A DNA stretch of 64,000 nucleotides from Cellulomonas sp. S1-8 (GCF_026184235.1 NZ_CP110806.1:434001-498000), one strand, 5' to 3'. Positions 35,011-43,589 are shown, counted from the stretch's first letter. Notes: generated by a model from the sequence alone, not told the origin. Translations and numbers: made by a program.

Positions 35011-35961
35011 GTGCCCCAGGCCACTGTCCGTTGGTTCGACGCCGAGCGGGGGTTCGGCTTCCTGAACCTCGGGGACGACGCCGACGACCTGTTCGTCCAC
35101 GCGTCCGAGATCGTCGGCGACGACAGCCGGAAGGTCCTCCGTGAGGGGCAGGAGGTCGAGTTCGAGATGGGTGAGGGGGACCGCGGTCCGCAGGCACGGA
35201 ACGTCCGGGTCACGGGCGACTACGCCGCCGACGCCACCGTGGGCCTGCTCGGCACCGTCACCTGGTACGAGCCGGGCAAGGGGTACGGCTTCATCACCCC
35301 GGACGGCGGTGCCGCCGAGATCTTCGTGCACAGCTCGGCCATCGTCGGCGGTGGCGTGATCGCGGAGGGGCAGCGTGTGGCGTTCCTCGTCGGCGACGGG
35401 GAGAAGGGGCCGCAGGCCGAGCACCTGCTGCCGCTCGGGCCCCAGGCCGCGCTGGCCGTGACGGCCGACGGGGCGGACGGCACCGTGACCTTCTACGACG
35501 CGGACAAGGGCTTCGGCTTCGCCACGCCCGACTCCGGCGGCGAGGACGTCTTCGTCCACGCCAAGGAGCTGTCCGGGGTGACCGGGGTGTCCGAGGGGGA
35601 CCGTGTGACCTTCGACGTCGCCGAGAGCGACCGGGGGCCGCAGGCCCGCAACGTGCGGCTGGTGGGCGGCGCCGCACGACGGGGCGCACCGCAGCGCAAC
35701 GCGCCCGGGGCGCAGGCCCGCGGTCGGTCCGAGCGGCCGAGGTCGTCCGGTGCCCCCGCGCGCGGCGGCCAGGGCGTCGTCGCGCGCTACGACGCCGAGC
35801 GTGGCTTCGGCTTCATCACCCCCGACGCGGGCGGCGACGACCTGTTCGTCCACGTGTCGGTCGTGCGGGGCTCGGACCCGCTGTACGAGGGCGACCGGGT
35901 CCGGTTCGAGGTGCGTCAGAGCGACCGGGGACCGCAGGCGGACCGCGTCGAGATCGTGTGA
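35011..35961 (+). CDS. Protein with four cold-shock domains
   Basis: GTG 35011 follows GACGAGGAG. The 316-residue product has four cold-shock domains, each with the RNA-binding RNP1-like F-G-F and a VFVHA/LFVHV strand: domain 1 AERGFGFLN with DLFVHASEI; domain 2 GKGYGFITP with IFVHSSAI; domain 3 DKGFGFATP with DVFVHAKEL; domain 4 [10 protein letters not shown] with DLFVHVSVV. Three of the domains end in a DRGPQARNV or DRGPQAD tail. A basic Arg/Gly/Pro linker (about 220-255) separates domains 3 and 4. Bacterial Csp proteins normally have one such domain. It should be a cytoplasmic RNA chaperone. AGCAA-CGT-TTGCT at 34980-34992, just upstream, is a small inverted repeat in its leader. Confidence 0.9.
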   Translation: MPQATVRWFDAERGFGFLNLGDDADDLFVHASEIVGDDSRKVLREGQEVEFEMGEGDRGPQARNVRVTGDYAADATVGLLGTVTWYEPGKGYGFITPDGGAAEIFVHSSAIVGGGVIAEGQRVAFLVGDGEKGPQAEHLLPLGPQAALAVTADGADGTVTFYDADKGFGFATPDSGGEDVFVHAKELSGVTGVSEGDRVTFDVAESDRGPQARNVRLVGGAARRGAPQRNAPGAQARGRSERPRSSGAPARGGQGVVARYDAERGFGFITPDAGGDDLFVHVSVVRGSDPLYEGDRVRFEVRQSDRGPQADRVEIV

Positions 35962-36001
35962 GGACGCGCCGACGGTCCGTGGTCCCCGCTCCGGGACCGC
36001 G

Positions 36002-36307
36002 TGTCTGACGAGCGGGCATGAGCTCACGGTCGGTGCTCGCCTGCGTCCCGGTGTCGTGTGGATCGGTGTCCTTGCGGACGAGGTCCAGCAGGAGAACGGA
36101 CGCGCGGCGGGCCAGGGCGCGACGGTGCTCGGCTGGCACGTCGTCGCCGCGACGGGCGTGCTGCCGGTGCTGGGCCTGGCGGCCGTGACGGTCGGGGCCG
36201 TCGCGCTGGTGCGACGCTCCCGGGTGCCCACGTGGCCGGTGCCGGCCGTGGCGCGTGTCACCGAGGCGGACGTCAGACGGTCGTCACCGGGAGCGCCAGA
36301 AGTGTGA
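36002..36307 (+). pseudogene. Possible 3' remnant of a membrane-protein gene
   Basis: This frame has coding-like character but no good start. It reads SGHELTVGARLRPGVVWIGV, then a soluble helix, then a clear transmembrane helix (GVLPVLGLAAVTVGAVALVRR) and a basic/Pro-rich end. The first in-frame start codon is GTG 36056, which would leave only 83 residues. Its TGA stop lies inside the second dispersed palindrome. It looks like the end of a truncated gene, but an intact small membrane protein from GTG 36056 cannot be ruled out. Confidence 0.4.
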
Positions 36308-36345
36308 AGGGTTGTTGCCCCGCTCCGGCAACAACCCTTCACGCT
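36299..36345. repeat. Dispersed long palindrome, copy 2
   Basis: It opens with the same GAAGTGTGAAG as copy 1 at 29181, followed by GTTGTTGCC. GTGAAGGGTTGTTGCC (36304-36319) pairs perfectly over 16 bp with 36327-36342, around a 7-nt loop. The two copies differ at one compensating pair in the stem (C/G swapped on both arms), which keeps the hairpin intact and points to selection for structure or to a mobile REP-like family. Confidence 0.85.
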
Positions 36346-36361
36346 CTCGAGCCCGGCGAGC

Positions 36362-36787
36362 TCAGTCGTCCCAGCCCTCCAGGAGGGCGATGGTCCAGGG
36401 GGCGCCGGGGCCGGGGCGCGTGGCGATGCGCCCGGGGGGCATCCCGGCGAGCTCCGCGATCGTGGTGTTCCAGCGGTGCGCGTCGTACGCGTGGACCAGG
36501 TGCGTCACCGTCGACGCCCCCGGCACGTTGGGGTCGTTGACCCCGTCGCCGACGAGCCAGGAGCCGTCGGGAGCGTGCACGACCTCGCGCGCAGGCTGCT
36601 CACCGCTCAGCACCGTCCGCTGCACGACCGCGCCCAGGTCGCTGGGGAAGCGCCCACCCTCGAACGGGAACGGCAGGTGGCGGAAGATCTCGCGCGAGGA
36701 GTCCACGAAGGGCAGCGTAGGTCGTCGCCCCGGCTCCGCGAGGAGCTCGAGCTCGGCCGCCTCGACGTGGACCCACACGCGCGTCAC
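36362..36787 (-). CDS. Hypothetical cytoplasmic protein
   Basis: This 141-residue GTG-start protein has no signal or membrane segment. Recognisable features are VWVHVEAAELELL at the start, FVDSSREIFRHLPFPFEGGRFP, DGSWLVGDGVNDPNVPGAST, and an end rich in Trp/Pro. I do not recognise a family. The composition is ordinary for this genome, so it is a real gene rather than a shadow frame. It lies just downstream of the ATPase gene on the same strand (69 bp) and may be cotranscribed with it. Confidence 0.65.
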   Translation of the reverse strand: MTRVWVHVEAAELELLAEPGRRPTLPFVDSSREIFRHLPFPFEGGRFPSDLGAVVQRTVLSGEQPAREVVHAPDGSWLVGDGVNDPNVPGASTVTHLVHAYDAHRWNTTIAELAGMPPGRIATRPGPGAPWTIALLEGWDD

Positions 36788-36856
36788 GTGTCCTTGGCGG
36801 GCGCGGTGAGCGGGTCCGGGTCGCGCCGGGAACGGCCCTCGTCCGACACCGCGAGC

Positions 36857-38278
36857 TCACTGCCAGGCGTTCAGGAGGTCGTCGGCGGTCCAGGACGCGG
36901 CGACCGGTGCGCCGTCCTCGACCCCCGCCGGGCAGACCGCGACCAGGGGCGTCTGCGGGGTGACGCCCGGGACGGACCGGGCGTCCACGGCGAGCTTCGC
37001 GACCTCGCCCCTCGTCACGGGTGCGCCCGTGCGCCACTTGGTCGTCCCGACGAACGCGACCTCCTTCGCCGGGCGCCTGTCGGCCCCGAGCAGGTCGATC
37101 TCCGGGGTGTTCGACCGGGGCCACCACCCGCCGACCTCGGCGACGTGAGCCCACGCGGTGTCCAGCAGGAGCCGGGACACCCCCTCGCGGACGAGCGGTT
37201 CGACGGCGCGGCCGCGCCACGTCGAGAACGACCGGTCCACCCTCGCCATCGCCAGGTCCGGGCGCGCCCGGTCCACCTCGTTCGACGCCGGCTGCACGAA
37301 CGGCAGCCAGAACCGCAGGGACGGGTCGGCGATCCGGTACCGGGTCTCCCGTGATGTCGCCGTCGACAGGGGGGTGTCCGCAGCGACGACCCGCTTGGTG
37401 ATCAGTGCGGTCAGGACGCGGTGCAGGGACGTGGGCTGCAAACCCCCCGCGGCGTCCTGGATCTTGGAGAACGCTCGCTCGCCGTCGCCGACAGCGGTCA
37501 GGACCCGCCGGGTGAGGTCACCTTCGGGGAACTCGGCGTCGAGGACCCGTGTGCCCGAGACGACCAGCGCAGACAGTGACGACCCGAACGAGCGGGTGAG
37601 GAAGTCGGTGGGTGTCTCGCCGTGCCGCCACTCCTGGGCGATGAGCGGCTGCCCACCGGTGATCAGGTGCGCGTCGAACGCGTCGACCCCGGTCAGTCCG
37701 GTCATCCGTGCGACGTCGCGCGGCGACAGGGCGTGCAGGACCATCTCCGTCGCCCGGCCGTGGAACGGCTGGTCGGCCTTGGTGAGCTGTTCCATCATCG
37801 CGAGGTCGGACCCGAGCAGCAGCAGCAGCACCGGCTTGCGGGACAGTGCGCGGTCCCACACCCGCTGGAGCTCGCCGGCCCCGCCGGGGATGCCCTCGAG
37901 CAGCCACGGCACCTCGTCGATGACGACGACGGAGGGCCGGTCGTCAGGGAGGGTCGCTGCGAGGAGCGTCAGTGCAGCGGTGAGGGTCGTGGGGGTGTTG
38001 CCTGCGGCGAGGGCCGCGCTCGGGAGGTTCGAGGCGGCGACGGCGTCAGCGATCCCGGCGAGCTCCTGCGCGACGGGTGCGTGCCGGGCGGCCTGGAAGA
38101 TGACGTGCGGCGCCCCGGTGCGCTCGGCGAACTCCTCGGCGAGCCTGCTCTTGCCGACACGGCGACGCCCGCGCATCAGGACGGCGACGCCGCGTGCGTC
38201 GCGTGTGCCGGCCTCCACGACGGCGAGCTGCTCGCGCAGGTCGTCCAGCTCTCGTGCCCGCCCGACGAACCCGCTCAT
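36857..38278 (-). CDS. AAA+ ATPase of archaeal-ATPase type with C-terminal DUF234 nuclease-like domain
   Basis: This 473-residue protein has an N-terminal STAND/AAA ATPase: FVGRARELDDL, Walker A MRGRRRVGKSRLAEEFAERT, Walker B SVVVIDEVPWLLE and the GGQPL sensor region. A winged-helix part follows (KIQDAAGGLQPTSLHRVL). The last 110 residues match the DUF234 end, where PEIDLLGADRRPAKEVAFVGTTKW has the spacing of a PD-(D/E)xK nuclease core with E replaced. Members occur singly across archaea and bacteria with no fixed role; a defence or conflict function has been suggested. Three 15-bp iterons lie just upstream. Confidence 0.85.
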   Translation of the reverse strand: MSGFVGRARELDDLREQLAVVEAGTRDARGVAVLMRGRRRVGKSRLAEEFAERTGAPHVIFQAARHAPVAQELAGIADAVAASNLPSAALAAGNTPTTLTAALTLLAATLPDDRPSVVVIDEVPWLLEGIPGGAGELQRVWDRALSRKPVLLLLLGSDLAMMEQLTKADQPFHGRATEMVLHALSPRDVARMTGLTGVDAFDAHLITGGQPLIAQEWRHGETPTDFLTRSFGSSLSALVVSGTRVLDAEFPEGDLTRRVLTAVGDGERAFSKIQDAAGGLQPTSLHRVLTALITKRVVAADTPLSTATSRETRYRIADPSLRFWLPFVQPASNEVDRARPDLAMARVDRSFSTWRGRAVEPLVREGVSRLLLDTAWAHVAEVGGWWPRSNTPEIDLLGADRRPAKEVAFVGTTKWRTGAPVTRGEVAKLAVDARSVPGVTPQTPLVAVCPAGVEDGAPVAASWTADDLLNAWQ

Positions 38279-38304
38279 GCTGCTCCTTCTTCGCCAGACG
38301 ATGC

Positions 38305-38350
38305 TATCATCGATGATACTATCAACGACGATACTACCATCGACGATAGC
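38305..38350. promoter_or_regulatory. Three 15-bp iterons upstream of the ATPase gene
   Basis: Fifteen-base units start at 38306 (ATCATCGATGATACT), 38321 (ATCAACGACGATACT) and 38336 (ACCATCGACGATAGC), directly adjoining. Each unit is nearly palindromic, and TATCATCGATGATA (38305-38318) is a perfect 14-bp palindrome. The block is AT-rich compared with its surroundings, and it lies 27 bp from the ATPase start and before the divergent DUF6461 gene. It looks like an array of repressor sites, as in toxin-antitoxin or defence promoters. Confidence 0.8.
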
Positions 38351-38490
38351 GAATGACCTTCTGGAGGAGTGAGCGACAGGACCAGCTCACCGAGCGGTGT
38401 GGCGCCGACGACAGTCGGTCGGGGAGGCTCGTCGGTGAGGTCGACGTCGATCCGCGGCTAGGTCGGATCGCTGGGCCGGAGGGAGTGGCC

Positions 38491-39120
38491 ATGGGCGGCG
38501 AGTGGGGCGACGACGACGAGAACGCCCGGGCGAGGAGGGCCAACCTGGAGGCCGTCCCCGCGGCGGCTACGGGCGGGGGCAGGTACGTCGAGGAGCGCCC
38601 GGACGAGCCGTGGTGGCTGGATGCCGACGAGATGACGATGACCATCGTCCTGGGCGCCGACGTCGACGAGGTCGCGGGGGTCCTCGGCCTCGATCACGCC
38701 GCGATGGCACCGATGCTGCTGCCCGAGGCGCCCTGGCAGGACGACGCCAGTCCGCTCGCACTCCTGGAGGTCCCGGGTGCTGTCGCCGTCGCGGAGCCGA
38801 ACGGCTGGACGACCGTGCAGCCCGACACCGTCACCGCGCTGTCACGCCTCGGCCTGACGGTCGCGCTCTACTGGAACGTGAACCTCGTCGCCCGTTTCGT
38901 GGTCGCTGACGGCGGGCAGATCGTGCGCGACTTCGACCCGGTCGTCGACGCCGGTGAGGGGACCGGGACACCGCTGCCCCAGGAGGACGGCGTGGTCTGG
39001 GGGCTCGACGCGATCGATGAGGCTGCCGCCCTGCAGGCGCGCGTCACCGGTGTCCATCTGACGCGCGGCCAGGTCTTCGGGACGCCGCACCCGACCGCGT
39101 CGGTGCCGTGGCCGCGGTGA
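38491..39120 (+). CDS. DUF6461-like protein
   Basis: ATG 38491 follows GGAGGGAG, giving 209 residues; an in-frame ATG at 38353 would add a poorly conserved leader that begins within a few bases of the iterons. The domain opens with PWWLDADEMTMTIVLGADVDEV and contains EPNGWTTVQPDTVTALSRLG, LYWNVNLVARFVVADGG and VRDFDP, the pattern of DUF6461 proteins, which are common in actinobacteria and lack a known function. Its 3' end overlaps the convergent membrane-protein gene by 77 bp. Confidence 0.65.
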   Translation: MGGEWGDDDENARARRANLEAVPAAATGGGRYVEERPDEPWWLDADEMTMTIVLGADVDEVAGVLGLDHAAMAPMLLPEAPWQDDASPLALLEVPGAVAVAEPNGWTTVQPDTVTALSRLGLTVALYWNVNLVARFVVADGGQIVRDFDPVVDAGEGTGTPLPQEDGVVWGLDAIDEAAALQARVTGVHLTRGQVFGTPHPTASVPWPR

Positions 39121-39652
39121 GCGGCTCGAGGAGCTCCAGCTCGGGCGCGCGACGGCGCCACCCACGATCGAGGATCGGCTCGACGACGAGGACCGCGACC
39201 ACGGCGGCGACGGCCAACGTCGCGACGCGGGCGTCCGACGCGACCCGCACGGCCAGCAGCGCGCCGACGACCGCGACGGCCGGTCGCAGGAAGGTCCCGG
39301 GCCCGAGCACGACGGCGGTGGCGAGGAAGCGGTGGCGCCAGTCGAGGACGGCGTACGCGGCGACGGCCAGGAGCACCACCACCGCGTAGGGCACGTAGAC
39401 GGCGAGCATCGCGGTCCCGGCACGCTCGTAGGCGGCGAGCGCGGCCGGGCGGGCGACGACGTCGAGCGACGCGCCGACGACGACCGGCGCGAGCACCGCC
39501 GCGGCGGTGAGCCCGCCCTGCACGTGCGACCGCAGCACCGCCCCGGGACGCAGGACGCGACCGTCGCGGCCGTGGGCGGAGCGGAACCCGCAGAACGCCC
39601 CGTCCAGCAGGGCGAGGACCAGCAGCGCGCTCGCCACGGTCGCCGCGTTCAC
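39044..39652 (-). CDS. Small polytopic membrane protein in the P450 operon
   Basis: GTG 39650-39652 overlaps the stop of the methyltransferase gene (GTGA), so it is translationally coupled. The 202 residues hold about five helices (ASALLVLALLDGAFCGF, GLTAAAVLAPVVVGASL, AMLAVYVPYAVVVLLAVAAYAV and others) and a Glu/Arg-rich C-terminal tail. HGRDGRVLRPGAVLRSHVQG is a basic cytoplasmic loop. No family is recognised. Being last in the P450/methyltransferase operon, it may export or anchor the product. Confidence 0.7.
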   Translation of the reverse strand: MNAATVASALLVLALLDGAFCGFRSAHGRDGRVLRPGAVLRSHVQGGLTAAAVLAPVVVGASLDVVARPAALAAYERAGTAMLAVYVPYAVVVLLAVAAYAVLDWRHRFLATAVVLGPGTFLRPAVAVVGALLAVRVASDARVATLAVAAVVAVLVVEPILDRGWRRRAPELELLEPLTAATAPTRSGAASRRPGRASDGHR

Positions 39653-40560
39653 AGGCCCCGCCGCACGCCGGTGACGGGACGCAGCGCCGCGTGGATGCGC
39701 GGGCGCAGGCGGCGGCCGTCGGTGACCGTGACGTCGTAGCCCGGCGCACCCTGCCGGGCCGCGTCGAGCAGCACCGGGCCCGGGTGCGCGCGCCGGAACG
39801 ACATCACGCCGTCGTGCCGGGAGACCGGTTCCCGCATCCGGGCACGGTGGAACATCCACGCCGCGGCGGTCGACCACGGGTCGGGGTCCGGGTCGAGGTG
39901 CGTGAACACCGCGACGCCGAGGGTCGCCTGGGCGGCGAAGAACGCAGGCAGATCCTCGGGTGCGAGGTGGTGCAGCAGGCCGACCGACAGCACGACGGTC
40001 CGCTCCGGGTCGTCGACGACGCCCCCGGGGGCGAACGCGTCGCCCGCGACGAACCGGCAGGCCGCCCTGTCGGCACGGGCGAGCCTGCGTGCGGCCTCGA
40101 CGAGCACCGGGTTCAGGTCCGCCCCGACGAGCTCGACGTCCGGCCCGAGGACGCCGCTGTGCGCGAGCCACCGCACGACGTAGCCGATCCCGCAGCCCAC
40201 GTCGACGACCCGGACGGGTCGCCGCGGGTCCTGCGCGCGCCACCGCACGACCCACGGCAGCAGCAGCTCGGCGATGCGTCGTGGCTGCTGGAGCTCCTCC
40301 TCCAGACGCTGGAGCTCGCAGTGGATCCGCACGAGCAGCGCGTCGACGGCGCGCTCGTCCAGGACGTCGTCCGCACGCACCGGGAGCCGTGCCGCGAGCC
40401 GCGCCGCCCGTGCCTGCCCGCGGCTGCGGAGCTCGTCGACGACGTCCGTCCGCCGGACCGGCACCCGGCGGCCGTCCTCGACGCGCACGAGGAGGTCCGT
40501 CACCTCGAGCGGCCGGGGCGTCGCCGTCGTCGGGGTGGGGGCGGGCACGTCGCCCAGCAT
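39649..40560 (-). CDS. Class I SAM-dependent methyltransferase
   Basis: The product has 303 residues from ATG 40558-40560. An N-terminal helical part (about 1-95) precedes the Rossmann-fold core with VRVVDVGCGIGYVVRWLA (motif I), VGADLNPVLVEAARRL (acidic loop), RFVAGDAF and TVVLSVGLLHHL (motif IV). The C-terminal part carries FTHLDPDPDPW. It is the second gene of a three-gene operon after a cytochrome P450. The usual role would be O-, N- or C-methylation of the P450 product. Confidence 0.9.
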   Translation of the reverse strand: MLGDVPAPTPTTATPRPLEVTDLLVRVEDGRRVPVRRTDVVDELRSRGQARAARLAARLPVRADDVLDERAVDALLVRIHCELQRLEEELQQPRRIAELLLPWVVRWRAQDPRRPVRVVDVGCGIGYVVRWLAHSGVLGPDVELVGADLNPVLVEAARRLARADRAACRFVAGDAFAPGGVVDDPERTVVLSVGLLHHLAPEDLPAFFAAQATLGVAVFTHLDPDPDPWSTAAAWMFHRARMREPVSRHDGVMSFRRAHPGPVLLDAARQGAPGYDVTVTDGRRLRPRIHAALRPVTGVRRGL

Positions 40561-40604
40561 GACGCAGGCCGACGTGGCACGGCACCGCCGCGGGCGCCGC
40601 GTCG

Positions 40605-41834
40605 TCAGCGCAGGACGAGCGGGGCGGACGCGAGCCCGCCGGCCGGTGGCTGCTCGCGCTCGCGGGGCCGGTCCGGGTCGGGCTCGACCGCGGTCGTCGC
40701 GGCGAGGACCGCGCGGGTGAGCGCGCGCAGCTCGAGCGTCGCGAGCGGACGCCCGGGGCAGACGTGCTTGCCGATGCCCCACACGAGGTTGTAGGGGGCG
40801 TGGGTGTCGGGGTCGAACGTGTCCGGGTCGCCGACGATGCGCGGGTCCCGGTTGGCCGCCGTCCAGTTGACGATCACCTGGTCGCCGGCGGCGACCTGCC
40901 GTCCGGCGATCGTCACGGGCTCGGTCGCGATGCGGCGGTTGCTCACGAACGGGTCGTCCAGGCGCAGGATCTCGTCGATCGTGCGGTCCAGCTCGCGGTC
41001 CGGGAGCCCGGCGCGCACGTGAGCCTGCAGGTCCGGATGGTCGGCGAGGTAGGTGAGCACCACGCCCGCGCACAGCGCCATCGACGTGAGGTCGCCGCCC
41101 GTCCAGTTCCGCAGGATCGAGACGACCTCCTCGTCGGTGAGGGGCCGCCCGTCGACCCGGTCCCGGACGAGCTCCGTGGTGACGTCCGCGGGGGCGTCGT
41201 CGCCGCGTCGCGCGGCGGTCAGCGACGTGATGATCGTCGTGAAGTGCTGTGCGACGGCGGCCGTGCGTGAGCGGTCGCGCGACCGGGTGGCGCGCCGGTT
41301 CTCCTCGACCCAGCCCAGCAGCTCCTCCTCGAGGTCCGTGGGCCAGCCCAGCCAGGCGCTCTGCGCGCGCACCGCGAACCGTGCGCCGACGGCCACGGCG
41401 TCGACCTGGCCGGGGACGTCGAGCGTCGCGACGAGCTCGGTCGCCACGCGTCGGGCCACCGGCTCGAGGTCGCGCATCCGCTGGGGCGTGAAGTACCGGT
41501 CGACCACGGCGCGGTAGGCGCTGTGCACCGCGCCGTCCATGCCGTTCGGCACCTGCAGGTGACGCGACACGGCGTTCGAGAACGTCGTGTGGTCCAGCAC
41601 CGTCGCCATGACGTCCGCGTGCGAGAAGACGGTCCACGCGCCGTCCGGGCCGCGCGCGACGGGGCAGTGCGACCGCAGCGCGTCGTACGCGGCCAGCGGG
41701 TCGCGGCGCACGCGCGGGCCGCGGGGGTTCCAGTCGGCGCGTGGTGCGTGGCCGTCGGCGGCCCTCGCCGGTGTCCGGCCCTTCCCGAGGTGGTCGTCGG
41801 CCGACAGCTCGTCGCTCGGGGTGTGCTCGGTCAT
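40605..41834 (-). CDS. Cytochrome P450
   Basis: This 409-residue soluble P450 has the ExxR pair in DEILRLDDPF, the haem-binding loop WGIGKHVCPGRPLA with the cysteine ligand at residue 359, and an I-helix of NWTGGDLTSMA. That I-helix lacks the usual Asp-Thr oxygen-activating pair (GGDLTS instead of AGxDT), which is seen in some peroxygenase or biosynthetic P450s. It heads an operon with a methyltransferase (44-bp gap) and a membrane protein. There is no ferredoxin beside it. Confidence 0.93.
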   Translation of the reverse strand: MTEHTPSDELSADDHLGKGRTPARAADGHAPRADWNPRGPRVRRDPLAAYDALRSHCPVARGPDGAWTVFSHADVMATVLDHTTFSNAVSRHLQVPNGMDGAVHSAYRAVVDRYFTPQRMRDLEPVARRVATELVATLDVPGQVDAVAVGARFAVRAQSAWLGWPTDLEEELLGWVEENRRATRSRDRSRTAAVAQHFTTIITSLTAARRGDDAPADVTTELVRDRVDGRPLTDEEVVSILRNWTGGDLTSMALCAGVVLTYLADHPDLQAHVRAGLPDRELDRTIDEILRLDDPFVSNRRIATEPVTIAGRQVAAGDQVIVNWTAANRDPRIVGDPDTFDPDTHAPYNLVWGIGKHVCPGRPLATLELRALTRAVLAATTAVEPDPDRPREREQPPAGGLASAPLVLR

Positions 41835-41948
41835 CGGCCCATCGTGCCCCGAGACATCGGCGGCGCCGGGATGTTCATCCGGCCGTGCGTCGAGCCCGGT
41901 ATCGGGCGCGCGGCTGCGGGGTCCTTCCTGGTGACCCCTGGAGGCCCC

Positions 41949-42809
41949 ATGTCCGACGACCACGCACGTCTCGTCCTCGACCGCCCCGACGACGTCGCGC
42001 ACGCGGCGAGGCTCCTCGCGGAGGGCCGCCCCGTCGCGCACGGGTTCGGCAACATCTACGCCCTGACCGGCCGCGCCGACGCGGTGATGCGGATCAACGG
42101 GCTCAAGGGTCGGCCCCGTGACCAGACGGGCAGCCTGACCGCGCCGTCGGGACGCGTCCTCGACGCGTTCGACCTGGCGGCGCTGCCGCGCGGTGTGACG
42201 CCGAGCCTGGTGGCGGACGTCGTCGCTGCCTTCTCCGCGCTCGGCCCGTTCGGCTTCCGCGGACCCGCGGCCGCGCACGTCCCGCCCGGCCTGACCGCGC
42301 CGGACGGGTGGACGACGACGACGCAGGTGATCGTGCCGGGAGTCGCGTGCGCGTCGCAGCGGTTCCTGGCGGCGGCCGCGGACGCCGTCGACGGCGGGCC
42401 GCTCGTCATCTCGTCGGCGAACCGGTCCCGGCACGTGACCGGCGACGTGGACGCGCCGGTCCACTGGCGTGCTGACGCCCTGCGGGCCGAGCTGGCCGAC
42501 GCCGGTGACCTCGTGGTGCTGGAGCACGAGGACGAGGCGGCGGCCCGCGCGCGGTTCCCGCGTCACACGACCGTCTCGACGACCATCCTGGGGCTGCACC
42601 GGGCCGAGCTGGTCCACGGCCGCGTCCACCTGACGCTCGAGCGGCACGGCTCGCTGGCCGCCGGCGAGGTCGCGCGGGTCCTGGCCGTCCTGGGTCTGGG
42701 GCTCACGATCGGCCCGCGTGCCGCCGTCCGGCTCGCCCCGCGCTCGTACGACGACGACGGTGGACCGCATGGAGGGCTCGCGCTGGTGAGCGCGCGACAA
42801 TCCCGGTGA
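41949..42809 (+). CDS. YrdC/Sua5-like domain protein
   Basis: The product has 286 residues. The YrdC core has the K-R...S-N pattern: INGLKGRPRDQTGSL near residue 55 and VISSANRSRHVTGD about residue 155. YrdC/Sua5 enzymes make threonylcarbamoyl-AMP for tRNA t6A; this protein is shorter than Sua5 and diverged, and lies apart from tsaB/tsaD/tsaE, so it may be a specialised paralogue acting on a small molecule. It is divergent from the P450 operon. ATG 41949 follows GGAGG. Confidence 0.7.
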   Translation: MSDDHARLVLDRPDDVAHAARLLAEGRPVAHGFGNIYALTGRADAVMRINGLKGRPRDQTGSLTAPSGRVLDAFDLAALPRGVTPSLVADVVAAFSALGPFGFRGPAAAHVPPGLTAPDGWTTTTQVIVPGVACASQRFLAAAADAVDGGPLVISSANRSRHVTGDVDAPVHWRADALRAELADAGDLVVLEHEDEAAARARFPRHTTVSTTILGLHRAELVHGRVHLTLERHGSLAAGEVARVLAVLGLGLTIGPRAAVRLAPRSYDDDGGPHGGLALVSARQSR

Positions 42810-42842
42810 CGTCCGCGGTCGCCGACGTCAGGATGGTCGGCG

Positions 42843-43589
42843 ATGGACGAGGTCGAGGTCGTGGCGGCCCACAAGCAGCGCGTGACGCTGCGTGTCGGCG
42901 ACGTGTTCCTGAAGGTCGACGCCGACCCTGCGCACGCCGAGGTCGAGGTGCGGGCGATGGCGATGGCGCCGGTACCGACGCCGGTGGTGCTCTGGCAGGA
43001 GCCGCCCGTGCTTGCCATCGCCGCCGTTCCCGGCACGGCGCTCGGCGTGCTCGGCGAACCGTCCGCGGCGTCACCGGCGGTGTGGGCGGCGGTGGGCGCC
43101 TGCATCCGGAGGCTGCACGACGCCCCGTTGCCGCCGTGGCCGGGCCGCAGTCTCGACGACCTCAGGGCAGGGCTCGACCGCGAGTGCGCCTGGCTGCTCG
43201 CCGGTTCCGTCCTGCCCGCGGACGTCGTCCGGCGCAACCGCGACATCGCGGAGGCCGCGCTCCGGCCGTGGGAGCCGGCGTTCATCCACGGCGACCTGCA
43301 GATCACCCACGTGTTCGTCGACGGCGACGAGGTGACCGGCGTCATCGACTGGTCGGAGGCCGCCCCTGGCGACCCGATGCTCGATCTCGCCGTCCTGACG
43401 CTCGGGCACGAGGAGCGCCTGGAGGACCTGCTCGTCGGTTACGGCACCGGCGCGGATCGGGACGTCGTCCGCGCCTGGTGGTCGTGGCGGAGCCTGGTGG
43501 CGGTGCGCTGGTTGATCGAGCACGGCTTCGACCCCGACGCACCGGGGTGCGAGCTCGACGTGCTCCGCGCGCGGATGCGGGAGCCGTAG
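42843..43589 (+). CDS. Aminoglycoside-phosphotransferase-like kinase
   Basis: This 248-residue protein has the APH catalytic loop FIHGDLQITHVFVDG, with the metal Asp in GVIDWSEAAPGDP. An N-lobe with VFLKVDAD supplies the ATP Lys. Members phosphorylate small molecules (antibiotics, sugars, choline). It is the next gene 33 bp after the YrdC-like gene on the same strand and could be cotranscribed with it. Antibiotic resistance cannot be inferred from this. Confidence 0.85.
   Translation: MDEVEVVAAHKQRVTLRVGDVFLKVDADPAHAEVEVRAMAMAPVPTPVVLWQEPPVLAIAAVPGTALGVLGEPSAASPAVWAAVGACIRRLHDAPLPPWPGRSLDDLRAGLDRECAWLLAGSVLPADVVRRNRDIAEAALRPWEPAFIHGDLQITHVFVDGDEVTGVIDWSEAAPGDPMLDLAVLTLGHEERLEDLLVGYGTGADRDVVRAWWSWRSLVAVRWLIEHGFDPDAPGCELDVLRARMREP

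Noticed and set aside
33811..36342. 843-residue minus-strand frame across the LPMO and cold-shock genes
   Set aside because: It spans two well-supported genes of opposite strand and starts in the palindrome; composition is non-coding.
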